A stretch of 8,308 nucleotides of DNA from an uncultured Collinsella sp. (GTDB taxonomy: Bacteria; Actinomycetota; Coriobacteriia; Coriobacteriales; Coriobacteriaceae). Location of the stretch: NCBI GenBank assembly GCA_902470835.1, contig CABRHR010000095.1:1-8308 (forward strand), read 5' to 3'. The notes beneath the pieces are model-generated. The model made no database searches and had not been told where the DNA came from. It was given only the letters and a program-made list of their open reading frames with translations. Below are positions 1 through 6,092 of the stretch, piece by piece (within the stretch, counting starts at the first letter, position 1; each line of letters starts with the position of its first letter). The position numbers and the translations under genes were made by a program.

Positions 1-30
1 CGTGGGCTCGGAGATGTGTATAAGAGACAG
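1..30 (+). other. Nextera (Tn5) sequencing adapter, not genomic
   Basis: These 30 bases match the 3' part of the Illumina Nextera read-2 transposase adapter. Positions 12-30 are the exact 19-bp Tn5 mosaic end, AGATGTGTATAAGAGACAG, and 1-11 match the adapter bases that precede it. Genomic sequence starts at 31. This marks the physical end of an assembled contig whose reads were not fully trimmed. It has no biological meaning in this organism and should be removed before annotation. Confidence 0.97.
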
Positions 31-354
31 GTCTACGGCTTTGCCATGGCACTTGGCCTGCTGGACCAAAAGCTCCATGCCGAGACCACGGTGGAGGCCG
101 CCGGCGAGCAGGCCGATATCCTGCACCCCGGCGTGCCGTACAAGCTGCGCGTTGCCATTGAGCGCGAAGCTCGCGCCATGAGCGGCTACCGTTACGGCCG
201 CGACTTGGCAAACGAGTTTATGGATACGCTCGAGGGCGCGCCCAAGGGCGATATTCGCGGTGCCATGGCGCTGCTCATCGATAAGCAGGACGATCCGCGC
301 CGCGTTGAGGTGTACTCGGCGTTACAGGATCTGGTGCTGGCCGGAGGTCGCTAG
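31..354 (+). CDS. hycG: Formate hydrogenlyase subunit HycG, C-terminal part (5' truncated at contig end)
   Basis: About 107 codons remain of the small, NuoB-like iron-sulfur subunit of the formate hydrogenlyase hydrogenase, which passes electrons from the formate side to the [NiFe] large subunit on the inner face of the membrane. The visible start, YGFAMALGLLDQKLHAE, matches the YGFAMALGLLEQKIHAR stretch I recall from E. coli HycG. It is followed by a matching REAR..GYRYGR block at about residues 49-60 of the fragment. The cluster-binding cysteines lie in the missing N-terminal part. An ATG at 16 lies inside the adapter and gives a false MYKRQ N-terminus; real codons begin at 31 in the same frame. 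The stop TAG (352-354) directly abuts the hycH ATG, so the two are translationally coupled. Family and subunit assignment are firm because hycH and hycI follow in the E. coli order. Confidence 0.93.
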   Translation, partial: VYGFAMALGLLDQKLHAETTVEAAGEQADILHPGVPYKLRVAIEREARAMSGYRYGRDLANEFMDTLEGAPKGDIRGAMALLIDKQDDPRRVEVYSALQDLVLAGGR

Positions 355-936
355 ATGGAGCTCACGGACCGCTCTGGTTACTTTGCGGGCCCCGGTATGC
401 TCGGCGGCTCTTTTGGCGATGCCTCGCGCGCAAGCGACGAGGCCGCCGAGGGCGTCGCCGACCCCTGCCTGGGCCATACGCCCGACCAGGTGGTCTTCTA
501 TGAGCTCACGCGTAAGTTTGTGGAGACCGAGGAAGACGTTCCCCAGGAGGCCTGCGACGTGCTGTACTACACGCTCGCCGTGGGCCACCACACCGGCGTG
601 CTCGACTGCTTTGAGCCGCGCCTGTCGGTGCCGGTGAACGTGTTCTATTCGCTCGTCGACGCGCTGCCGGAGGGGGAGGCCAAGACCAAGTTCGAGGCCA
701 TCCGCTCCTTTGGCGAGTGCCAGCTCGACAAGGCGGCGGTGCCGTCGTTGCTCGAGGCCTGCGACACGCTGCTCGACGATTGTGGTTTTCGCGGTTCGGC
801 CAAGGCCGGCATCTCGGTGTTCGATGACGACTTTGGCCTGCATGCCCAGCAGGTTGCGTTCTTAATGAAGTTTCGCGATCTGGTTGAGCGTGTGCGCGAT
901 GTGTCGGGCGTGTATCTGACGGGGAGGCTACAGTAA
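355..936 (+). CDS. hycH: Formate hydrogenlyase maturation protein HycH
   Basis: A 193-residue cytoplasmic protein of the HycH family, needed for assembly or maturation of hydrogenase 3; its precise biochemical step is not well defined. The core at residues 46-85 (VVFYELTRKF, then DVPQEACDVLYYTLAVGHH.GVLDC) matches the E. coli HycH pattern as I remember it. So do the LPEGEAKTKFEAI segment (about 104-116) and the C-terminal end (VYLTGRL). The start at 355 is supported by GGAGG at 343-347, 7 nt upstream, and by the abutting hycG stop. The protein is longer than E. coli HycH (about 136 aa). It has an additional N-terminal stretch of about 44 residues rich in Gly, Ala and acidic residues, and an insert near residues 150-168. 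No signal peptide or membrane segment is visible. The stop TAA overlaps the hycI ATG by one base. Confidence 0.93.
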   Translation: MELTDRSGYFAGPGMLGGSFGDASRASDEAAEGVADPCLGHTPDQVVFYELTRKFVETEEDVPQEACDVLYYTLAVGHHTGVLDCFEPRLSVPVNVFYSLVDALPEGEAKTKFEAIRSFGECQLDKAAVPSLLEACDTLLDDCGFRGSAKAGISVFDDDFGLHAQQVAFLMKFRDLVERVRDVSGVYLTGRLQ

Positions 937-1439
937 TGGGTCGCGTTGTGGATGGCCGTGTGAACGGCGCCCCGTTTGCGGGCATTGTGCTCACGGCGGG
1001 AAGCGTGCTGCGCGCCGACGATGCCGCCGGCCCCGTGCTCTCCAAAAAGATGGAGGACGCGCCCATCGCCGGTTGGTACACCATCGACGGAGGCCAAACG
1101 CCCGAGGATGACATCATCGAGGTCAAGCGCGAGCGTCCGCCGCGTTTGGTTTTGGTTGATGCCGCCGACATGGCGCTGCCCGTCGGTGCCATCCGCCTGC
1201 TCGACAAACGTGATGTGGCCCGCAAGTCGATGTTCACCACGCATTCGCTTCCTTTGTCGATTCTGATCGAAGAGATTGAGCAATCGTGTGATGATATCGT
1301 CTTCGTTGGGATTCAGCCGGGCGACACGGAGTTCTACAACCCCATGTCCCCGGAGGTCTTTGAGGCCGTCGACGCCGTGTACGACGCCGTGGCCGCCAAC
1401 GACTTTTCCCACTTTGTCCGCTTGGGGCAAGAGCAATAG
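936..1439 (+). CDS. hycI: Hydrogenase 3 maturation endopeptidase HycI
   Basis: A 167-residue nickel-dependent protease that trims the C-terminus of the [NiFe] large subunit HycE after nickel insertion. It aligns along most of its length with E. coli HycI (156 aa): the DDAAGP block (28-33), IDGG.TPE.DI (50-60), LVLVDAADM (71-79), TTHSLPLS (101-108) and FVGIQP near the C-terminus. The three metal ligands known in E. coli (Asp16, Asp62, His90) correspond to Asp29, Asp75 and His103, so the enzyme should be active. It has about 13 extra N-terminal residues. The usual GN of the opening strand is GS here (22-23), and DDG is DDA. The start is set by GGGGAGG at 921-927, 8 nt before the ATG, and by the TAATG overlap with hycH. 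The substrate gene hycE should lie upstream, outside the window. Confidence 0.95.
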   Translation: MGRVVDGRVNGAPFAGIVLTAGSVLRADDAAGPVLSKKMEDAPIAGWYTIDGGQTPEDDIIEVKRERPPRLVLVDAADMALPVGAIRLLDKRDVARKSMFTTHSLPLSILIEEIEQSCDDIVFVGIQPGDTEFYNPMSPEVFEAVDAVYDAVAANDFSHFVRLGQEQ

Positions 1440-1460
1440 GAGCGCTTGTCCCTGCTGATT

Positions 1461-1481
1461 AGGAAAGAAGTGATTGACATG
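1461..1481 (+). promoter_or_regulatory. Ribosome binding site that sets the formate channel start at 1479
   Basis: AGGAAAG at 1461-1467 lies about 11 nt before the ATG at 1479. An in-frame TTG at 1446 would add 11 residues but has no comparable purine-rich element at a good distance, so 1479 is preferred. Confidence 0.65.
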
Positions 1482-2318
1482 GCAGATTCCAAGGCAGAAT
1501 ATCCCGCTCCCGATTGCCTGGCGCCCGCCGCGATCGAGGCTAAGACCGAGGCCGCCGGCGTGACCAAGGCCAACCTGCCGGTCGCAAAGGCCTTTCTGTT
1601 GGCAATGTTCGCCGGTGCGTTCATTGCCTTCGGCGGCCTGTTCTTTACCGTGTTCTTGAGCGATAGCACGCTGGGCTGGGGCGCTCAGCGTGTCGTGGGC
1701 GGCCTGTGCTTTTGCCTGGGCCTGGTGCTCGTGCTGGTGTGCGGCGCCGAGCTGTTTACCGGCAATTCGCTTATGGTCTGCGCGCTCAAGAGCAAAAAGA
1801 TCACCTTGGTCCAGATGCTCAAGGCCTGGGTCGTCGTGTGGGTCGGTAACTTTGTCGGTGCCCTGTTCATCGTCTTTTTGGTGTACATGGCAGGCATTTA
1901 CAAGCTCAACGGCGAGGCGGTCGCCAATTCCATGGTGAGCGTCGCCGCCGGCAAGGTGACGATCGACTGGGTGACGATCTTCTTCCGCGGCATCCTGTGC
2001 AACATCTTTGTGTGCCTGGCCGTGTGGATCGGTACCGCCGGCAAGACTGTGGTCGATAAGGTCGTGGGCATTCTGCTGCCCATCGCCGCCTTTGTGGCCT
2101 GCGGTTTTGAGCACTGCGTTGCCAACATGTACTTTTTGCCCATGGGCGCCGTGATGCATGCATGCGGCTACGGTGCCGACGTCGCCGGCGCCGATGCGCT
2201 CAACGCCGCGGGCATTGCGTTTAACCTGTCCGCCGCCACGCTGGGCAACATCGTGGGCGGCGCGGTTCTGGTCGCGCTCGGCTACTGGTTTATCTACGCC
2301 AAGAAGTCCGAGGCGTAA
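1479..2318 (+). CDS. focA: Formate/nitrite transporter (FNT) family channel, likely formate (FocA-like)
   Basis: A 279-residue inner-membrane protein of the FNT family, pentameric channels that move formate, nitrite or hydrosulfide. Six hydrophobic segments are visible, at roughly residues 36-60, 72-92, 114-139, 165-186, 196-220 and 248-274. The family signature CGAELFTGN (88-96) forms the broken helix and loop after segment 2. GFEHCVANMYFLPMG (209-223) carries the central-pore histidine, His212, corresponding to His209 of E. coli FocA. The LCNIFVCLAVW motif (173-183) is also typical. The N-terminus (1-33) is polar and cytoplasmic. The gene follows hycI by 39 nt, without a visible promoter, and ends just before a terminator, so it is probably the last gene of the hyc operon. 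That context favours formate as substrate. NirC- or hydrosulfide-type specificity cannot be excluded from sequence alone. Confidence 0.92.
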   Translation: MADSKAEYPAPDCLAPAAIEAKTEAAGVTKANLPVAKAFLLAMFAGAFIAFGGLFFTVFLSDSTLGWGAQRVVGGLCFCLGLVLVLVCGAELFTGNSLMVCALKSKKITLVQMLKAWVVVWVGNFVGALFIVFLVYMAGIYKLNGEAVANSMVSVAAGKVTIDWVTIFFRGILCNIFVCLAVWIGTAGKTVVDKVVGILLPIAAFVACGFEHCVANMYFLPMGAVMHACGYGADVAGADALNAAGIAFNLSAATLGNIVGGAVLVALGYWFIYAKKSEA

Positions 2319-2340
2319 GGTACCGTCTGTTTGACGTTGG

Positions 2341-2376
2341 GCCTCCCGCGGGGCGTTGCCGTGCGGGAGGCTTTTT
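2341..2376 (+). terminator. Rho-independent terminator of the hyc-focA operon
   Basis: A perfect 9-bp GC-rich stem, GCCTCCCGC (2341-2349) with GCGGGAGGC (2363-2371), has a 13-nt loop and is followed at once by TTTTT (2372-2376). It lies 22 nt after the focA stop, so transcription from the formate hydrogenlyase genes should end here and the downstream oxidoreductase is a separate unit. Confidence 0.93.
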
Positions 2377-2424
2377 GGGTCTGGGGCTCGTTGCTGGGCT
2401 GTCGGCCTGTTGTGTTTGGCTGAT

Positions 2425-2443
2425 GAAAGGGGTAATCGAGATG
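2425..2443 (+). promoter_or_regulatory. Ribosome binding site that sets the molybdoenzyme start at 2441
   Basis: GAAAGGGG at 2425-2432 is 8 nt before the ATG at 2441. Longer in-frame starts exist: the one at 2375 would begin inside the terminator T-run, and the ATG at 2423 would overlap this element. The 2441 start is therefore preferred. I saw no convincing -35/-10 pair in the 64 nt between terminator and gene. Confidence 0.75.
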
Positions 2444-4558
2444 GCATCTGCTGTGAAGCGTGACGGTCGCGCCGTGGTGACCACATGCGGGGGATGCTAT
2501 GCCGATTGCGCCTTTGCGGCACGCGTTGAGGACGGTCGCGTGGTGGCCGAGCTGCTGGTGCCGGGACATCCGTGCGCGGCGCGTGCCCTGTGCGCCCGCG
2601 GTCGGCATCGCCTGTCTATGCCGTTTGACGAGCGCGACCGCATCGTGCACCCCATGCGACGTCGCCAGGATGGCTCGGGGTTCGATGCGATTTCCTGGGA
2701 CGAGGCGTTTGCTCAGATTGCCGAGCGCCTTTTGGGGGTTGTTGACGGGCATGGTCCGCGTGCGCTGGGCATGACGCTCGGCGTGCCCTCCTTCGACCGC
2801 TACTGGGCGTATCGCTTTATGCATGCGCTGGGCTCGCCCAACGTGTACGGTGCCGATGGCGCCTGCGAGGTAAGCCGACTTACCGGTTGGGAGCACAGCC
2901 TGGGCTATAGTCCCGCCTCCGACCTGGCGCATACCGACTGCATCATGTACCTGGGGCGTTCCATTGTCGATTCGTCGACGATGGGGGCCGTTGATGCGCT
3001 CAACGATGCCCGTCGCCGTGGGGCGAAGATTATCGTGGTCGACCCCCGGCGCAGCGGCTCGGCTGCGCTTGCCGACCGCTGGTTGCGCGTGCGCCCGGGC
3101 TGTGACCTGGCCTTGCTGATGGGCATTGCGCATGTGCTCATTGCCGAGGGCCTGTACGACCACGAGTTCGTTGCCCGCTATACCATGGGTTTTGATGAGC
3201 TGGCGCAGGCTGCTGCTGCTTGGACGCCCGAGTGGGCCGAGTCGATGTGCGACGTGCCGGCGGACGATATCCGTGCAACTGCGCGTGATTTGGCTGCCGC
3301 GGCGCCTGCTGCGGTGGTGGACGCTGGCTTTCATGGTGGCATCGGTATCGCGTATGCCAACAGTACGCAGACGGCGCGAGCTATCTGCATGGTTGATGTG
3401 CTACTGGGCTGTATCGGGCATGCGGGCGGCGCGCTCAATCCGCCCACGCCGCTTGTGTTGGGCGACCTCGATCCCACGCGCTTTGCGACGCCGTTGGTGC
3501 CGCGTGGGCCCAAGCTAGGGTCCGAGCGCTATCCACTGGTCGATCCGGTGCGCGGCCTGTGCACGACCATCGGTCAGTCGATTCTTGCCGGCGATTTGCG
3601 TGGGCTCATCGTCTATGCCAGTAACCCCGGTGCGGGCTATGGCAATGCGCAGGCTTGGTTGGGTATTTTGCAGCAGCTCGACTTGCTCGTGACGATTGAT
3701 ATTCGCTGGTCCGAGACGGCGCGTGCTTCTGATTTCGTGCTGCCCGACGTGACGTATCTGGAGGCCGACCGCGGCGTGGGGACGGTCGTGGGCGCCAACG
3801 ATTCGCGCGTGTTCTACCGCAACGCCGTGCTGCCTGTGCAGCATGACGACACGAGACCGGGGCGGGAGATCTTTGCCGGGTTGGCTGCGGCCTGCGGCGT
3901 TGGCGAGTGCTTTGACTTTACGTCCGACGACCTGGCGGCTGCCCAGGTGGCGTCGTTTGGGATTGATCTGGACGAGCTCAAGGAGCGCGGTTGGGCCGAT
4001 ACGGGCGTGGAGCTGCCGTCGCGCACGGGTGAGCCGGCGATTCCCCTGGATGGCGGCAAAATTGCGCTGGCAAGCGACGTATGGGAACGAGCCGGCCTGG
4101 GTCGTGTACCCAACTGGATCGCTCCCATGGTGGAGCCTAGCCCGGGGATGTTTCGCCTCATTAGCGGCAACCGCCCCTTTGAGTCGCACACTTCGCGCAG
4201 GCTTGCGGCCCAAGGTGCCGCCGAGGCTGGATTGGACCTGGATGCCGTGCAGATGAATGCCGATGCTGCTGCGCACATGGGCATCGCCGACGGCGAGATC
4301 GTCGAGCTCGTGAGTGATATGGGCCGCGACCGCGTGCGCGTGGAGACGACGCCGTATCTGCATCCGGCGTGCATCTTCACCTCGGCCGCCCCCGGCGGGC
4401 GTTCGTTTGGCGCCGATGCTGGCGGCGCTCAAGGCTTGGGCGTGGGCCCGCTCGACCATACGCCGTTGCGTTGGGACCCGTTGACGGGCGCCGCGCTCAC
4501 CCAGGAAAACGCCGTTCACGTGGAAAAGATCGCGGCGCGCGAGGATAATAGCGAATGA
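2441..4558 (+). CDS. Molybdopterin oxidoreductase catalytic subunit, polysulfide/thiosulfate reductase-like; substrate unknown
   Basis: A 705-residue enzyme of the DMSO-reductase superfamily, binding a bis-pterin Mo (or W) cofactor and one [4Fe-4S] cluster. The cluster motif is C16-x2-C19-x3-C23-x27-C51, ending LCARG. The catalytic core includes FDAISWDEAF (81-90), the metal-ligand region NVYGADGACEVSRLTG (134-149), IIVVDPR, and later LIVYASNPGAGYGN and SDFVLPDVTYLEADR. A C-terminal molydopterin dinucleotide-binding domain begins near MFRLISGNRPFESH. An ungapped alignment with remembered E. coli FdhF puts Cys142 at the selenocysteine position. The FDH active-site His is Glu143 here, and the Arg is absent from LNPPTP (332-337), so formate oxidation is unlikely. 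The stretch NSTQTARAI...LLGCIG.AGG is more like PsrA/PhsA enzymes. There is no Tat signal, so it should be cytoplasmic. No Fe-S or membrane partner is adjacent. The substrate is unknown; the family call is firm. Confidence 0.9.
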   Translation: MASAVKRDGRAVVTTCGGCYADCAFAARVEDGRVVAELLVPGHPCAARALCARGRHRLSMPFDERDRIVHPMRRRQDGSGFDAISWDEAFAQIAERLLGVVDGHGPRALGMTLGVPSFDRYWAYRFMHALGSPNVYGADGACEVSRLTGWEHSLGYSPASDLAHTDCIMYLGRSIVDSSTMGAVDALNDARRRGAKIIVVDPRRSGSAALADRWLRVRPGCDLALLMGIAHVLIAEGLYDHEFVARYTMGFDELAQAAAAWTPEWAESMCDVPADDIRATARDLAAAAPAAVVDAGFHGGIGIAYANSTQTARAICMVDVLLGCIGHAGGALNPPTPLVLGDLDPTRFATPLVPRGPKLGSERYPLVDPVRGLCTTIGQSILAGDLRGLIVYASNPGAGYGNAQAWLGILQQLDLLVTIDIRWSETARASDFVLPDVTYLEADRGVGTVVGANDSRVFYRNAVLPVQHDDTRPGREIFAGLAAACGVGECFDFTSDDLAAAQVASFGIDLDELKERGWADTGVELPSRTGEPAIPLDGGKIALASDVWERAGLGRVPNWIAPMVEPSPGMFRLISGNRPFESHTSRRLAAQGAAEAGLDLDAVQMNADAAAHMGIADGEIVELVSDMGRDRVRVETTPYLHPACIFTSAAPGGRSFGADAGGAQGLGVGPLDHTPLRWDPLTGAALTQENAVHVEKIAAREDNSE

Positions 4559-4588
4559 TTGACTCAGCCGATCGAATTGGCTGATAGT
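4559..4588 (+). promoter_or_regulatory. Candidate promoter for selAB
   Basis: TTGACT (4559-4564, 5/6 to the -35 consensus) and GATAGT (4583-4588, 4/6 to the -10) are separated by 18 bp. They start directly after the oxidoreductase stop codon and would place transcription start near 4595, about 40 nt before selA. This was found by eye. Read-through from the gene upstream is the alternative. Confidence 0.45.
4564..4584. promoter_or_regulatory. 21-bp dyad upstream of selA: possible operator, leader hairpin or weak terminator
   Basis: Half-sites TCAGCC.AT (4564-4572) and AT.GGCTGA (4576-4584) surround a CGA centre; eight of nine positions are symmetric, the ninth being G opposite T. As DNA it fills the spacer of the candidate selA promoter, where a repressor would block transcription. 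As RNA it is a nine-pair stem (including one G-U) with a very tight loop, starting 5 nt after the UGA stop of the preceding gene. The following bases, TAGTTTGACG, are too poor in T for a convincing terminator. Its role is inference. Confidence 0.5.
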
Positions 4589-4592
4589 TTGA

Positions 4593-4602
4593 CGTTCGAA
4601 CG
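4593..4602. promoter_or_regulatory. 10-bp perfect palindrome near the predicted selA transcription start
   Basis: CGTTCGAACG is self-complementary and would overlap the predicted transcription start. It may be an operator half or chance; no regulator family is recognised. Confidence 0.25.
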
Positions 4603-4622
4603 ATTGATTCATCTTTGGTTTT

Positions 4623-4637
4623 GAAAGGCCGCACATG
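4623..4637 (+). promoter_or_regulatory. Ribosome binding site of selA
   Basis: GAAAGG at 4623-4628 lies 6 nt before the ATG at 4635. It favours this start over the internal in-frame ATG at 4653. Confidence 0.7.
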
Positions 4638-6092
4638 AGCGATAGCCAGAACATGTCCGATGAGGTACGCGCCCGCCTTCGCGCTATTCCTTCCGTCAAC
4701 GAGCTGCTCGCAGAGTGGCCGGTTGTGAAGGCGGCGGGGGAGACCTGCGACGCGGTGGTGCATGCCGCCGTCACGGCCGAGCTTGACGAGGAGCGCGCCG
4801 CCATTCGCGCCGGCGCCGCCCCGCGCTCTAAGCGCGATCTGGCTTCGGCCATCGAGTGGCGTGCGCACCGCTCCGCGCTGCCGAGCCTGCGCCCCGCCGT
4901 CAACGCCACGGGTGTGGTTATCCATACCAACTTGGGTCGCGCCCCGCTCGCGGAGTCGGCGGCAAAGGCCGTGGCCGAGGTCGCGCGCGGGTACAGCACG
5001 CTCGAGTACAGTGTGGACACCTGCTCGCGTGGGTCGCGCAAGGAACATGCCGCGCAGCTCATCCGCTCGCTTACCGGTGCCGAGGATGCGCTGGTCGTCA
5101 ACAATAACGCGGCCGCCGTGCTGCTGGTGCTGGCGACCCATGCCGCAGGCAAAGAGGTTATCGTCAGCCGCGGCGAGCTTGTCGAGATTGGCGGCAGCTT
5201 CCGCATCCCCGATGTCATGGCGGCTTCGGGCGCCAAACTCGTCGAGGTCGGCGCCACCAACCGCACACACTTGGGCGACTACGAGCGCGCCATCACGCCC
5301 GAAACGGCGATGATCCTTAAGGTCCATCCTTCTAACTATCGTATCGAGGGTTTTCACGAGGAGGTGGGCTCTCGGGAGCTTGCCGCTCTGGCCCACAAGC
5401 ATGGCCTGCTGTTCTACGAGGACCAGGGGTCGGGCGCGCTGTTGCCCGATGACATCCTGGTGCGCGGCGGCGAAGAAACCACGCCGGCTTCGGTAGCGGC
5501 GGGGCTCGATTTGGTGTCGTGCTCGGGCGATAAACTGCTCGGTGCCGCACAGGCGGGCATTATCATGGGTCGTCGCAATCTGGTCCAGGCCTGTGGGTCG
5601 CATCCGCTTATGCGTGCCCTGCGTCCGGGTAAGCTCGCACTGGCGGCGCTCGAGGCTACACTGCGCATCTACATGGACGGGGCGGATGTGGCCCATCGCG
5701 AGGTGCCGGTGCTCAGCATGCTCACGCTTCCGCAGGCTCATCTGGAGCGTCGCGCACGCAAGCTGCGCGAGTTGATGGTGGCGGGCCTCGATAAGGCTGG
5801 CTGTCCGTGTGCCGTGCAGGTGGAAATCGTCGAGGAGTCGTCGACTCCCGGCGGCGGCTCGCTGCCTACCGTCGAGCTGCCCACCATGTGCGTTGCCGTG
5901 CGCCTCGTTGATGGGCGTCTTTCCGTTGACGCGCTCAAGCGCTCGCTCGTCCAGGATTTCGACACGCCGGTCGTCACGCGCGCCTCGCACGATCGCGTCC
6001 TGTTTGATGTGCGCACGCTCGTGGGTGACCGCGATATCGAGACGGCGGCATCGACGCTCGTCGCGTGCGTTAAGAAGGCGATTGCTCGATGA
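4635..6092 (+). CDS. selA: L-seryl-tRNA(Sec) selenium transferase SelA
   Basis: A 485-residue PLP enzyme that converts seryl-tRNA(Sec) to selenocysteyl-tRNA(Sec) using selenophosphate; the bacterial enzyme is a cytoplasmic decamer. The N-terminal tRNA-binding part contains IPSVNELL (about residues 17-24). The catalytic domain shows NATGVVIHTNLGRAPL (90-105), YSTLEY, the NNNAAAVLLVL stretch, SRGELVEIGGSFRIPDVM, and SGDKLLGAAQAGII, with Lys300 as the PLP-binding lysine. Length is close to E. coli SelA (463 aa), so the gene looks complete. Its stop overlaps the selB start by 4 bp (ATGA, 6089-6092), giving a translationally coupled selAB pair. The selenophosphate synthetase selD and tRNA gene selC are not in the window. 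The expected client is a selenoprotein such as a Sec-containing formate dehydrogenase H linked to the neighbouring hydrogenlyase genes, which is inference. Confidence 0.97.
   Translation: MSDSQNMSDEVRARLRAIPSVNELLAEWPVVKAAGETCDAVVHAAVTAELDEERAAIRAGAAPRSKRDLASAIEWRAHRSALPSLRPAVNATGVVIHTNLGRAPLAESAAKAVAEVARGYSTLEYSVDTCSRGSRKEHAAQLIRSLTGAEDALVVNNNAAAVLLVLATHAAGKEVIVSRGELVEIGGSFRIPDVMAASGAKLVEVGATNRTHLGDYERAITPETAMILKVHPSNYRIEGFHEEVGSRELAALAHKHGLLFYEDQGSGALLPDDILVRGGEETTPASVAAGLDLVSCSGDKLLGAAQAGIIMGRRNLVQACGSHPLMRALRPGKLALAALEATLRIYMDGADVAHREVPVLSMLTLPQAHLERRARKLRELMVAGLDKAGCPCAVQVEIVEESSTPGGGSLPTVELPTMCVAVRLVDGRLSVDALKRSLVQDFDTPVVTRASHDRVLFDVRTLVGDRDIETAASTLVACVKKAIAR

Noticed and set aside
1446..1478. 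Earlier TTG start for the formate channel
   Set aside because: It adds 11 residues not needed by the family and has a poorer ribosome binding site than the ATG at 1479.
2375..2440. Earlier start giving the molybdoenzyme a hydrophobic, signal-like N-terminus
   Set aside because: It would start within the T-run of the hyc-focA terminator and has no ribosome binding site. The segment also lacks a twin-arginine motif, which an exported molybdoenzyme would need.
645..2522. Long minus-strand open frame of 625 codons opposite hycH, hycI and the formate channel
   Set aside because: It is a mirror of GC-rich coding sequence: low-complexity His/Gln/Arg/Ala-rich translation, no recognisable motifs, and it crosses three confidently identified genes and a terminator.
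4556..4624. Reading the UGA at 4556-4558 as selenocysteine, since the frame stays open for 21 more codons with a hairpin just after it
   Set aside because: The molybdopterin domain already ends normally before it, the added residues show no motif, and redox-active Sec here fits no known family. Chance is the simpler explanation.
3515..5266. Long minus-strand open frame of 583 codons opposite the molybdoenzyme and selA
   Set aside because: It spans two unrelated genes and their promoter region, and its translation shows no family features. It is an antisense artefact of GC-biased third positions.
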